Below, piece after piece: positions 17,698 to 27,155 of a DNA stretch of 64,000 bases. The stretch is taken from contig NZ_LQBP01000003.1 in the NCBI RefSeq assembly GCF_001507545.1, positions 1 through 64,000 of the forward strand, given 5' to 3'. Under the pieces are notes generated by a model that did no database searches, was not told the DNA's origin, and saw only the letters and a list, made by a program, of their open reading frames with translations. This DNA comes from Ruegeria profundi (GTDB lineage Bacteria > Pseudomonadota > Alphaproteobacteria > Rhodobacterales > Rhodobacteraceae). The translations under genes and the position numbers were made by a program. Positions within the stretch are counted from its first letter, which is position 1, and every line of letters begins with the position of its first letter.

Positions 17698-18362
17698 GCT
17701 GCCGCCACCTCGCGATACTGCGCGAAGTCTATTACACGCTCGAAACGCGGTAAAAGCTCGTGGTCATGCGTCACGGCCAGCACGGTCGCGCCGACATCTG
17801 CGGCTTGCTGGAACAGCAAGTCCAGGATACGCCCTTTGCTTTCGGGGTCGAGGTTTCCGGTCGCCTCATCGGACAAGATAAGCTTGGGCTGCGTAACCAG
17901 CGCACGGCAGATAGCGACCCGCTGCTGTTCACCCTGGCTCAATGCAGCGGGGTGCCTGTCAAGCTTGTCGCCTATTCCGCAGGCATCGGCCAAGGCTTCG
18001 GCACGGCTGCGGGCGTCGGCATCCAGCTTTAGCGCTGGCGTAATCCGGTAGGGATACAGGATGTTCTGCCGCGCCGACAGGTAATCAAGCAACGCAAAGT
18101 CCTGGAAAACAAATCCTATGTGACTTGCCCGGAACTGCCGGCGTTCGGCGTCTGACAACCCGGTTACATCCGTTCCGTCGATGTCTATCCGCCCGCTCTT
18201 TGGCAAGAGGATACCGGCAATCAGATTTAGAAGGGTTGTTTTTCCGCTTCCACTTGGCCCGACAATGGCAAGACGTTCCCGTTCTCGCAGCGACAAGTGC
18301 GGGATATGCAACCGAAACCCGCCTTCTCCATATTCGAACGAGACGTTTTCGACGCTAATCAT
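17694..18362 (-). CDS. ABC transporter ATP-binding protein (LolD/MacB type)
   Basis: 222 residues from ATG 18362; the longer frame to 18428 runs into the preceding gene. Walker A is GPSGSGKTTLLN, signature LSQGEQQRVAICRAL, Walker B LILSDEATGNLDPES, and the switch His is in VTHDHELL. It pairs with the FtsX-like permease it overlaps. It also overlaps the end of the upstream membrane-protein gene by 8 bases, so the whole group appears co-translated. Confidence 0.9.
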   Translation of the reverse strand: MISVENVSFEYGEGGFRLHIPHLSLRERERLAIVGPSGSGKTTLLNLIAGILLPKSGRIDIDGTDVTGLSDAERRQFRASHIGFVFQDFALLDYLSARQNILYPYRITPALKLDADARSRAEALADACGIGDKLDRHPAALSQGEQQRVAICRALVTQPKLILSDEATGNLDPESKGRILDLLFQQAADVGATVLAVTHDHELLPRFERVIDFAQYREVAAA

Positions 18363-19158
18363 CGTGTGACTCTTCGGAAACTTCGAACATTTCGCCTGCC
18401 ATGTCCCGGATGACCTCACGCAGCGCAAAGTCGGTTATCCGCCAGGCACCATCGATCGGAGAAATCGAAAGATCGGCACTGTACGTATTGCCCCGCACGT
18501 GAAGATGTTCTTCATGGCCCACAGTTCCAATCACCTGCCATGTCGCATCAATCGTCAGCGTTGAACCTTCGGTTGTGACGATGCTGTCCAACATCTTTAT
18601 TTCGTGAAGCGTCTGGTCGGCTTCGTGCAAGCCGCCACCAGCCATTGCGCCAACCCTATCCAGATACAGATACTCAAGCGCGGCGCCGTCGGACACTTGC
18701 GCGAGCGTGTCGTAGATTTCATCTTCCTGTGTCTTTCCGAACGCTTCGTACACGACAGCCAACAGGGCGGGTGTCAGCTCGTCGGATAGTTTGATCGCTA
18801 CGGGAACAGTCATTCGCGGTTTTCCAGGGACCGAGTACGCCTCAACCCCGTCCGTGCGGCTTAACCCATCTGATGATGAGAGGTGCACGCCAGCAACGAT
18901 GCTGACGCCCAGAAAAAATACAATGGCTAACACTATTTCTTGGCGCACTAGCTTCGGTCCCAACTTAACAGATGTACGGAGCAAAACGCGTTTTGGATCA
19001 ACCCTTGGTTCAATTCTGTGCAGAACCCAACGCAGAAGCAATAAGAACCGCGCTGTTTGCAGGGCAGCGCGATATGCCTCTGGTCCTGCATCACGTTTTA
19101 GGATGGCTGCCAAGGCCTGTGCATTCTGACAATACCGATGCGATCTTGGAAAAGACAT
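18355..19158 (-). CDS. Hypothetical single-pass membrane protein of NRPS operon
   Basis: 267 residues that I do not recognise. It has a hydrophilic N-terminus, an amphipathic/hydrophobic run near residues 36-45, one clear membrane segment (IVLAIVFFLGVSIVAGVHL, about 75-93), and a periplasmic part ending in acidic EVSEESHDD. The late region (ATWQVIGTVGHEEHLHVRGN; WRITDFALREV) looks like an NTF2/DUF4440-type or SBP-like beta sheet. The ATG at 19158 lies inside the 3' end of the NRPS gene (68-base overlap); a later start is possible. Its place before the ABC genes suggests a third transporter component. Confidence 0.65.
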   Translation of the reverse strand: MSFPRSHRYCQNAQALAAILKRDAGPEAYRAALQTARFLLLLRWVLHRIEPRVDPKRVLLRTSVKLGPKLVRQEIVLAIVFFLGVSIVAGVHLSSSDGLSRTDGVEAYSVPGKPRMTVPVAIKLSDELTPALLAVVYEAFGKTQEDEIYDTLAQVSDGAALEYLYLDRVGAMAGGGLHEADQTLHEIKMLDSIVTTEGSTLTIDATWQVIGTVGHEEHLHVRGNTYSADLSISPIDGAWRITDFALREVIRDMAGEMFEVSEESHDD

Positions 19159-22100
19159 CCGATCGCGTCATCAATTCATCATGTTTCATGTCCAGCTTGT
19201 AGAAGTGCTTGTCAGTTAGGTGCGTGTCCAAAGCATCACCAGCGGCCAGCGATGGATTGCCCTGTGACAAGAAAATATGCGCAGGTTTATCCAGCCGAGG
19301 GACACGAAACGCTCTTACCGCAAGCTCATGCGCGATTTCTACGCCTCTGATGCGTAACTCTTCGGCGTCGGGGCGTTCCGCAATGGCGCACTTGATTTCC
19401 GGTACGGTTCGTTTTGATCTGAACCGCTGTTTCCAACCTTTAATGATGTATCTCCATCGCTTGTACGTACGAAAATATAAAGGCTGCAACGCTGGTTCCG
19501 CGCCTATCATCTTGAAAGGTGGGTCCAGCAGGATTAGGCCGAGTATGTTCTGCTGACCCAATTGTCTTGCCATTTCTAAGACCATAGGGCACCCGGCTGA
19601 ATACCCGCAAAGGACGAAAGGGCCTGAATTTCCAGCCTGTTCCATATGCGCGATTGCCTCGGCTGCAAGGTCGTTAAAGGACCTGCCAAATGGAACGGGG
19701 GTGCCCTTTGTGCGATGGCTGGGAATATGCACAACAGAATGATCCGGGCCAAGGCTGCGCGCCATATACCGGCTGAACTGAACAGAGCAATGCGCAATCA
19801 CCACCGTGGTTTTTCCCGGACCCGGGTTGGAAATCTGTACGGTGCTATCGTTGCCCAGGAATACGTCGCCCGCGCGGCGTGCCGTTACGCGCTTGGCCAG
19901 TTCTGCGACGGTGGGGTAGCTGAAAAGATCTATGGGCTCGAACTGTATTCCTTGATCTTGACCCAATGTATAGGCCGCAATGGTGGACAGGCTGTCGCCC
20001 CCAAGGTCAAAGAAATTGGCATCTCGGGTTTTGCACGTGGTCTTGAGCGTTTCCGAGAAAAGGGCCGCTATCTGTTCTTCAAGGGTATCTCTTGGCGCGT
20101 CTCCGGTCTGAGTACGGGATTGCTGTAAGATCATGGACTTCAGGGTGTTTTGATCCAGCTTTCCATTCGGAAGCACGGGAAACTTTTCTATTCCGACCAC
20201 CAATCTCGGGTGAAGCGGGTCCGGCAGACTTGCTTCGATATGGCGCGCCACAGCGTTGCACACAGGGTCATTGGCGGGGCATTCCACGGCCAAAGCGATT
20301 GTTTTGGCGCCAGTGTCGTCCAACGCAAGGGCGGCAACCCGCCGATCATTTGACACAACCTGCGCTGTAGCTTCAATTTCCGACAACTCAACGCGATGCC
20401 CGCGTATTTTGATCTGTTTGTCCTTGCGGCCCAGAAACGTGATGCAGCCTGATACGTCAGCCGTGCCAAGATCGCCCGTTCTGTAGGCGCGTATGCGCTC
20501 TGGTCCAATTTCAAAGAACCGGTCTTTCGTTTGCTCGGAATCGCACAGATAGCCATCCGCTATCGTCTTGCCCGCAACGACTATTTCACCCACCACGCCA
20601 GGATCCGCGGGGACACCATCACTGTCGAAGATACCGACCCAGGTTCCCGGAATGGCTTTGCCGATTGGCACGAACTGATCACCGTCGAATGATGTTGCAT
20701 CAAATGACGTGCACCAGACCGTGCCTTCTGTGGGACCATATTCATTTACCAGAGTGCAGTTGGGCAGTACCCGTTGCAAGTCGCGTGACAAGGCGGGGTA
20801 GAGGGCTTCTCCAGCTGCAATGAGAACCTTGAGACTTTGCAGATCCTGCGGTGGTACAGAGGATAGCATTGCTTGCGCGAGACCGGGCAGGCACAGTGTG
20901 TGCGTTACACCATGACGCGAAATCAACTCACCTAATGCGGCGGGTCGCTGTTCGGCGTTCTTTGACGCAATCACCAAATGCCCGCCAGTGCAAAGCGTCC
21001 AGTAGATTCCGGCAACCGAGCTGTCGAAAGCGAGCGAGGACAACAGAAGATATACCTCTGGCGCCGTACCATAGACCTTATCCCGTGCTGCTGTGGATAC
21101 TGCCAACGCTGCCTGAGAGATTGCGACGCCTTTGGGTTTGTTCTCCGACCCTGACGTAAACATAACGTAGGCGCGCGGGCCGAGTGTAACTTCGGTCAGG
21201 GGAATTGCCTTGCCGAGCGCTTCAAGCAGAACAAGCTTTGCAGACGTTTCTGGCAGGCTTGAGCGTGACGCCTGCGCCGAAATCACAAGGCGAGGTTTGA
21301 CGGTATCCATGATCTGCGAAAGGCGGGCTTGCGGGTAATCCAGATCCAATGGAACGTAGGCAGCGCCGGACATCATAACACCCAGAAAGGCTGCAATTGC
21401 ATCGGCCCCACGTGGCAGTGCAATTGGAACGATGTCACTTGGTTGGATACCGGCCTCTCGCAGCAAAAAAGCGATTTGACGCGCGCGCGCGGCAAGATCG
21501 GAGTAAGACAGCGTTTGTTCGGCGTCGGTTATCGCTGCTGCACCCGGCGCAGCTTTGGCGCAGTGCAAGAACCGTTGGACGACTGTTTCAGCCTTGGGAG
21601 CGGGTGATACCTGAACTGATCTTGCTCGGTTTTTCATGACGTCGTTGATCGGCTGCGACGGGTCAGCAGTGATGGCGGACAAGACCTGCTTGTAGACCGC
21701 AATACAGGACCGAGCTGTTTCGGCATTCACTCGCGCCGGGTCGTAAATGACTTCGACCCCAAGTGTCCTGTTCGGCGTCACCAAAAGCGACAGCGGATAG
21801 TTGCTGAACTGCGCAGTTTTAAGGTCCTTGACCTGTATCTCACCAAATGTGCTGTCTGTTGGTTGTACGCCTTCGTTTACAAAAAGGGTGTCAAAAAGGG
21901 GCGTACCCTTTGGAAACGGGGAGCAGTTCTGAACGTCTGCCAGCGCGGCGTATTCGTGTTTAAGCCGTTCCATTTCGGTGCGAGCATGATTTTTTAAAAA
22001 CACGTCAACGGGCTGAGAAGGATCGATTTTTAACCGAACGGGTAACGTGCTGACAAACGCGCCGATTGTGTCTGAGATATTCGGAATCTCCGCTGGTCGT

Positions 22101-22924
22101 CCTGCCGTTGTCGTCCCGAATACCACATCATTTTGCTGTCGCTGCCTGCGCAAGACCAAGGCCCAAGCTGCTGACAGAACAGTATTAGGCGTGATTTTTA
22201 AACTGGCTGCGACGGCTTCAACCTGTTCCATCAGGTCCTGGCCCAAAGACTCTGAATGTGAAACCTGCGTCGTGGCCTGACCGAGTGCCTTCGGCTCGGG
22301 CAGCAAACAGGGCTCGTCGAGACCTGCAAGATAATCTGTCCAGAACGCAATATCCGTAAGCGGGCGCTTTTTCTTTAGCCAGGCAAGATAGGTTTTGAAG
22401 CTTGGAATACTCGCATCGTCTGGGTTTTCACCGTTGTAACGCGCGAAAATTTCTTGAAACGCAACGCGCGTTGACCATCCATCACTTATCAGATGGTGAA
22501 TCGTCCAAACAAACCGCCACGTGTCCTGTGATGTTTTGATCAGAGTGACCGCCATCAATGGGGGCTTTTTCAGATCAAACTGGCGCAGTTGTTCACGCTG
22601 AAGAAGGTCGTCGGCCTTGTGCTCAATATCTGAATGCCCGGTCCAGTCCAGTTCGGTCCACGGTACGTGTACCTTTTCCTGAACAACTTGAACGGGTTGC
22701 TTCACACCCTTCCACACGAAACCAGCGCGCAGCGCGTCATTTGAGGCGACCAGTGACTCCATCGCGGTTCTTAGGCGCTGTGGGTTTAGCGGGCCATGCA
22801 ATGTGCAACTGACAATAGCCACGTATTGCCCACGAGACTGCGTCTCGCCCTCAACGTGGAAAAGCATTCCTTTCTGAGCCGAGGACAGTGGAAGAATATC
22901 AGCTATACCCTGAGGATACCCCAT
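19091..22924 (-). CDS. NRPS termination module, C-A-PCP-TE
   Basis: 1277 residues. Condensation domain at about 8-430 with active-site HHLISDG (143-149). Adenylation domain at about 445-930: A3 written TSGSENKPKG (590-599, EN replacing the usual TG), A5 NEYGPTE (727-733), A7 YRTGD, A10 NGKLD. Carrier domain with FFDLGGDSL, pantetheine Ser978. Thioesterase at about 1035-1270 with GYSAG (Ser1109) and a late KHDE (His1248). I read the specificity residues as DSACIAEVWK, with no confident substrate. ATG 22924 follows the upstream NRPS stop by one base. It should add the second residue and release the product. Confidence 0.93.
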   Translation of the reverse strand: MGYPQGIADILPLSSAQKGMLFHVEGETQSRGQYVAIVSCTLHGPLNPQRLRTAMESLVASNDALRAGFVWKGVKQPVQVVQEKVHVPWTELDWTGHSDIEHKADDLLQREQLRQFDLKKPPLMAVTLIKTSQDTWRFVWTIHHLISDGWSTRVAFQEIFARYNGENPDDASIPSFKTYLAWLKKKRPLTDIAFWTDYLAGLDEPCLLPEPKALGQATTQVSHSESLGQDLMEQVEAVAASLKITPNTVLSAAWALVLRRQRQQNDVVFGTTTAGRPAEIPNISDTIGAFVSTLPVRLKIDPSQPVDVFLKNHARTEMERLKHEYAALADVQNCSPFPKGTPLFDTLFVNEGVQPTDSTFGEIQVKDLKTAQFSNYPLSLLVTPNRTLGVEVIYDPARVNAETARSCIAVYKQVLSAITADPSQPINDVMKNRARSVQVSPAPKAETVVQRFLHCAKAAPGAAAITDAEQTLSYSDLAARARQIAFLLREAGIQPSDIVPIALPRGADAIAAFLGVMMSGAAYVPLDLDYPQARLSQIMDTVKPRLVISAQASRSSLPETSAKLVLLEALGKAIPLTEVTLGPRAYVMFTSGSENKPKGVAISQAALAVSTAARDKVYGTAPEVYLLLSSLAFDSSVAGIYWTLCTGGHLVIASKNAEQRPAALGELISRHGVTHTLCLPGLAQAMLSSVPPQDLQSLKVLIAAGEALYPALSRDLQRVLPNCTLVNEYGPTEGTVWCTSFDATSFDGDQFVPIGKAIPGTWVGIFDSDGVPADPGVVGEIVVAGKTIADGYLCDSEQTKDRFFEIGPERIRAYRTGDLGTADVSGCITFLGRKDKQIKIRGHRVELSEIEATAQVVSNDRRVAALALDDTGAKTIALAVECPANDPVCNAVARHIEASLPDPLHPRLVVGIEKFPVLPNGKLDQNTLKSMILQQSRTQTGDAPRDTLEEQIAALFSETLKTTCKTRDANFFDLGGDSLSTIAAYTLGQDQGIQFEPIDLFSYPTVAELAKRVTARRAGDVFLGNDSTVQISNPGPGKTTVVIAHCSVQFSRYMARSLGPDHSVVHIPSHRTKGTPVPFGRSFNDLAAEAIAHMEQAGNSGPFVLCGYSAGCPMVLEMARQLGQQNILGLILLDPPFKMIGAEPALQPLYFRTYKRWRYIIKGWKQRFRSKRTVPEIKCAIAERPDAEELRIRGVEIAHELAVRAFRVPRLDKPAHIFLSQGNPSLAAGDALDTHLTDKHFYKLDMKHDELMTRSDVFSKIASVLSECTGLGSHPKT

Positions 22925-22925
22925 G

Positions 22926-25900
22926 CTAGCTCAGCGCCTCCGTGATGCTCGCAAGATCATCATCGTCCAGGTCCAGAAGCACATCGTCCTGATCTTTGTC
23001 TGAAACTGCCGAGGGTAAGTTGCTTGCATGTTCAGCCAGCGACCGGATGGTCCGATATTCAAACAGCGACGTTGCGGGCAACGCAAAGCCGTTTTCGTTG
23101 GCCTTAATCGCGATTTCAATCGCCGCCAGACTATCCACGCCAAGGTCAAAGAAATCCTCGGTCACCCCAATCTGATGCACGCCCAACACGGCTGCCAGAA
23201 TTGCAGACAGCTTTTGTTCCGCGTCGGTTGCTGGCGCTACGATACCCGTGCTTTTTCTGCTCCGTCTGCGGGTTTTGGGCAGTTTGTCAGTATCAACCTT
23301 CCCATTGGCGCTTAGCGGCATATCGGTCAGGATAATCACGTCGTCAGGAAGCAAGTTTCGGGGAAAATGCGCCTCCAAGGCCTGCCAAACGTCCTGCTCC
23401 GTGATGTCGTGGCCAGCCACATACACGGATAAGCGTTGTGGGTGCAGAGGTTCGTCAAACCCGATTTCTTCAAGAATCTGCTCGACGCGTTGGGTGTCGA
23501 TATCGTCATTCAACTCGTCCAGGGCCTGCTCGCGGGTTTTGTGACCCATGCGGACATCCCACGAATAGGGCAGGGCGTAGTTGTGAAAGCCTTCGCGTGA
23601 CTTGTGCAGATGGATGCCCGCGTCGTTGATCAGGCAGTTGGTCGATCTGCCGGTGTCCGAAGGTCGTTGCCATGCAGTGTGCTTGTCGAGAAACTCGTAA
23701 ATCTCGGAAACCGGCACATCAATGTACCGGTAAATGTCAAGTACCTCGACCTTGTCCAGGAAACGGCCGTCCTTTAAATCATCGGTTTCCAAAAGCCGCG
23801 AAAGCTCATCATCCTCAGCGTGATAGGCTTTGCGGGCCTTTGTAACCAAATCGTCTAGCTGGGCGCATGTCGGGGCTGCGTTGCGGAACAGGTCAGGGGT
23901 CAAGCGGGTTTCAAAGAACTGTCCCCTGGACAACCCCGTCACCAGCATTGGGGCGCCTTCGGACAGGGCTGTACGAAAGGCCAAAGTGTAAAGTGCTTTG
24001 AAACAACCCTGGCAGACGTTTGAGTGCGCTTTCAGGCTATCGACGAAAATCCGGTTCATCTTACCTGTGCTGAGATACCGGTGATCCCAGCCAAGATCGT
24101 CTACAACCCGTTGAATATTCGCTTTTGCCTGATCAGAGATATACCCATTGTCCAATGTCACCGCGAGGACACGCGAGGTGTAATCAGCCAGACGGTAGGC
24201 GGCGTATGTACTGTCTTTGCCACCGCTCAGCATCATAACCGCGTCGTAGTCGCCTGTGCTTGCCTGCTCTGCACGTGCGATTTGGTGCTTAAGATCGGGT
24301 TCGTCACGAAAATAGGCTTGAGCCCGATCTTTGTAGTTGTCGAACTCCGCACAAATCCCGCAAAGATCGGGTTCGTTGAATTCTACGCCTGGAACGGCGT
24401 CTGTAATCCCGCATTTTCGACAGGCTTGCTTACTCTCGGCCGTAGGTGAGGCAGAGCCGAAGGCAACGTGTACGGCGTTCACGTTGGGGATTTGGCGCAG
24501 AACGCGATCAATTTCTGCAACTTCGAAACGGACTCCGCCGATTTTAACCTGCTGGTCTGCACGACCAAGGTATTCAACGCGGCCATCCTGATTGATGCGT
24601 CCAATGTCACCAGTCCGGTACACTCTGCCCTGAGCCTTGGCTGGATCTTCCAGAAACTTCTCTGCGGTCTTCACCGGGTCGTTTAGATACCCCTCTGCCA
24701 ACCGACCGCCCAGAACGATTTCTCCGGTTACACCTAGCGGGCAAATATTCATACCCTTGTCGCGGATGCTGAGTGATACTCCGGTCGCTGGGCGACCAAT
24801 CTGAACAGAGGCGTCGGTATCTTTGTCAGGGCTATAGACGTGATGCATGGCCCCCACGACGGCCTCTGTGGGTCCGTACTCATTGACCAACTTTAAGGAA
24901 GGCGACAGCACCTCGATCGCCTTGCGGCATAGTTGCGACGTCAGGTTCTCACCCCCGAGGATAAGCGTCTGAATACGCTCAACGGCGTGACCTTGTTTGC
25001 ACGCCAACGCAAGGTGAGAGGGGGTCAGCTTCACTACGTCCACAACGTCTTCGGCAAATACGTCCAGCACCGCAAGGTCAGGGTCCGAGCGTTCGAGGTA
25101 CACACGGATTGATCCGCCTGAAACAAGCGGCGCGAACAAAGAAGTCAGTGTCAGGTCGAACGAAACCGACGAAAAGAACGCGTAATGCGCTGGGCGATTG
25201 GCACTGAACGTTTCCGCGGCCCAGTGGATGTAGCGTGACAGGTTTTCATGGCTAACCTGCACCCCCTTTGGCGTGCCGGTTGAGCCAGATGTAAACAGGA
25301 CATACGCCAGATCCGTCCCCACGGGCTCAGGTTCGGACAAAGGTGCATCCGATGTGGCAGGGGGCAGGGTCAAACGTTTGCATGAAAAGGCGCGGTCATC
25401 GTCAGGCGTCACAAATACCGCTGCCGCGCCGGAGGTCCTGACGATCTGGGCGGTGCGTGCATAGGGCGTATTTGATGCGATCGGTACAAAGCTGCAACCG
25501 GCCTTTAGGATTCCCAGCATGATCAGGACAAATTCCATCGAGCGCGGCAGCGCCATCGCAATTGACGATCCGCGCGCAATGCCAAGACCTTGCAGGTAAG
25601 CAGCGATCCGGTCGCTTTGTTCATCAACCTCTTTGTAGGTCATCCGGTTTTCAGCACATGAGAGGGCCAAAGCGTCCGGGGACTTCGCTGCTTGAGCGGT
25701 AAACGGGTCCAGCACCGTTGCGGGGGTGTCGTCGCTTTCGGTGCGCCCAAACAGAATTGACCGATCTTGTTCGCCCGCGGATATATCCAGAGCCGTTATC
25801 GGTGTATCTGGGGCCTCGACCATCGCTTGCAGAACGCGCAAAAAGTGATGCCGCAAACATTCCTCTGACACGGCTTGCAGAATCTCGTCATGCACATCCA

Positions 25901-27044
25901 GAGAAAGCTGTGTTTTCCCTCTGCCAGAGAAATCCATGATGTGAAGGCGCATGGCATGCGTGACATCATGCGCGCCGCTGTGAAGCCAAGTCGCGGTTGC
26001 AGGACGACCGGCAAAATTTTGAAACTCCGCTTGAATGAAGTTGCACACAGCGCTGATACCGGATGTATCCATGGCCGCCACAGCACCCGGTTTGGCTTGC
26101 CTCAAAAAAGCACTCAGCCCTGATTTGACCTTTTTATGAATGTCCAGAAGCGTATCGTCAGCGTTAATTCGAACACTAAACGGAAGCACTTCGACGAACA
26201 GCCCAAGCGTCTTTTTATCGATGCCGGACAATCTGTTATGGGATGGCAATCCGATCGTGATCTGTTCATCACCCGTAACGCGGTGGAGATAAGCCAGATA
26301 GGCCGTCAGGTAGATCGCCAGTTTCGACAAATCCGGGGTGAACAAGCGAAGGGCTGGTTGGGTAACAGCGTGCGCCAGTGCATCAGTTAATTCCTGCCCC
26401 ATCGGCACATCGAGACGCTTCGAAAAGGCCGCGCGTCTCGCTGTGGTTCCGTATGGTGGCGAAGAGGGCCGGGGTGGTGCGACAGGCCCGGGGTTCGATG
26501 AGGGAGCTTGCACAGCGGAGCTTTCAAAAAAGCTCGGTAAAGGCTCGGCTGTGTCGTATTCACCCTGTTCGATTGCAAAATAACGGCGCGCGACCTGGTT
26601 AAAAAGCACAGCACTGGAGTGAGCATCACAAACAATATGGTGCTGGCAAACGGCCCAAATCCAATGGCTGTCCGATGCTTTTATCAATTGGCTGCGTATC
26701 GTTGCGCGCGTTATATCGAAGGGGGCTTGAATCCATTTCTCAAGGTGTTGCTCCAAACTCATGCCCGGATCAAGTGACTGACCAAGTTCAGATATTTCGA
26801 GAAGGTTTTTCGGAGCGTCTGAAACAAACTGCTCTGGCGCACCGTTTTCGTCATGGAATACTGTGCGCAAAATTTCATTGTCTTGAACTATCTGGAAAAA
26901 CGCCTTCCGAAACACTTCTGGATTCACGTCGAAGTGCAAATCGAACCGCCAGGCCGTGTTGTAGATTGGCACATCCGGATGAAGTTGATGGCCCTTCCAG
27001 AACCTCAACTGGCTTTCAGACAATGGATGCGAAACCCGGGTCAT
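22926..27044 (-). CDS. NRPS with PP-loop ATPase domain embedded in adenylation domain
   Basis: 1372 residues from ATG 27044 (GGGGA upstream; a TTG at 27059 would add five, and positions here count from it). Condensation domain 10-430, catalytic motif HHIVCDA (Ala for the usual Gly). Adenylation core 445-868: LFTSGSTGTPKG, NEYGPTE, YRTGD, A8 VKIGGVRFEVAEID. Then, at 875-1203, an inserted domain: zinc-ribbon-like CRKC...CGIC (Cys880, 883, 900, 903), PP-loop LSGGKDS (944-950) and CQGC (1016-1019), resembling N-acetyl sugar amidotransferases and other ATP pyrophosphatases. The A-domain C-terminus resumes with PLSANGKVD (1248-1256), followed by carrier Ser1310 in FFDLGVDSL and an acidic tail. The specificity residues read DLTKIGEVGK, an Asn-type code. 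No thioesterase, so the chain passes to the next NRPS. Confidence 0.93.
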   Translation of the reverse strand: MTRVSHPLSESQLRFWKGHQLHPDVPIYNTAWRFDLHFDVNPEVFRKAFFQIVQDNEILRTVFHDENGAPEQFVSDAPKNLLEISELGQSLDPGMSLEQHLEKWIQAPFDITRATIRSQLIKASDSHWIWAVCQHHIVCDAHSSAVLFNQVARRYFAIEQGEYDTAEPLPSFFESSAVQAPSSNPGPVAPPRPSSPPYGTTARRAAFSKRLDVPMGQELTDALAHAVTQPALRLFTPDLSKLAIYLTAYLAYLHRVTGDEQITIGLPSHNRLSGIDKKTLGLFVEVLPFSVRINADDTLLDIHKKVKSGLSAFLRQAKPGAVAAMDTSGISAVCNFIQAEFQNFAGRPATATWLHSGAHDVTHAMRLHIMDFSGRGKTQLSLDVHDEILQAVSEECLRHHFLRVLQAMVEAPDTPITALDISAGEQDRSILFGRTESDDTPATVLDPFTAQAAKSPDALALSCAENRMTYKEVDEQSDRIAAYLQGLGIARGSSIAMALPRSMEFVLIMLGILKAGCSFVPIASNTPYARTAQIVRTSGAAAVFVTPDDDRAFSCKRLTLPPATSDAPLSEPEPVGTDLAYVLFTSGSTGTPKGVQVSHENLSRYIHWAAETFSANRPAHYAFFSSVSFDLTLTSLFAPLVSGGSIRVYLERSDPDLAVLDVFAEDVVDVVKLTPSHLALACKQGHAVERIQTLILGGENLTSQLCRKAIEVLSPSLKLVNEYGPTEAVVGAMHHVYSPDKDTDASVQIGRPATGVSLSIRDKGMNICPLGVTGEIVLGGRLAEGYLNDPVKTAEKFLEDPAKAQGRVYRTGDIGRINQDGRVEYLGRADQQVKIGGVRFEVAEIDRVLRQIPNVNAVHVAFGSASPTAESKQACRKCGITDAVPGVEFNEPDLCGICAEFDNYKDRAQAYFRDEPDLKHQIARAEQASTGDYDAVMMLSGGKDSTYAAYRLADYTSRVLAVTLDNGYISDQAKANIQRVVDDLGWDHRYLSTGKMNRIFVDSLKAHSNVCQGCFKALYTLAFRTALSEGAPMLVTGLSRGQFFETRLTPDLFRNAAPTCAQLDDLVTKARKAYHAEDDELSRLLETDDLKDGRFLDKVEVLDIYRYIDVPVSEIYEFLDKHTAWQRPSDTGRSTNCLINDAGIHLHKSREGFHNYALPYSWDVRMGHKTREQALDELNDDIDTQRVEQILEEIGFDEPLHPQRLSVYVAGHDITEQDVWQALEAHFPRNLLPDDVIILTDMPLSANGKVDTDKLPKTRRRSRKSTGIVAPATDAEQKLSAILAAVLGVHQIGVTEDFFDLGVDSLAAIEIAIKANENGFALPATSLFEYRTIRSLAEHASNLPSAVSDKDQDDVLLDLDDDDLASITEALS

Positions 27045-27155
27045 TTCAGGTATCCCCAAGCGGATTGTCGAAGTGTTTGGGGGCTGACATCAACAACTGC
27101 CCCGCTGCGAACGTCTGAGGCCAACGTGCCTGCTCCAAAAACACGGTGCTCTTCA

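Noticed and set aside
23435..24440. PP-loop domain as a separate gene joined by error
   Set aside because: The A-domain C-terminus and carrier domain follow in the same frame with no internal start or stop, so an inserted domain is the simpler reading.
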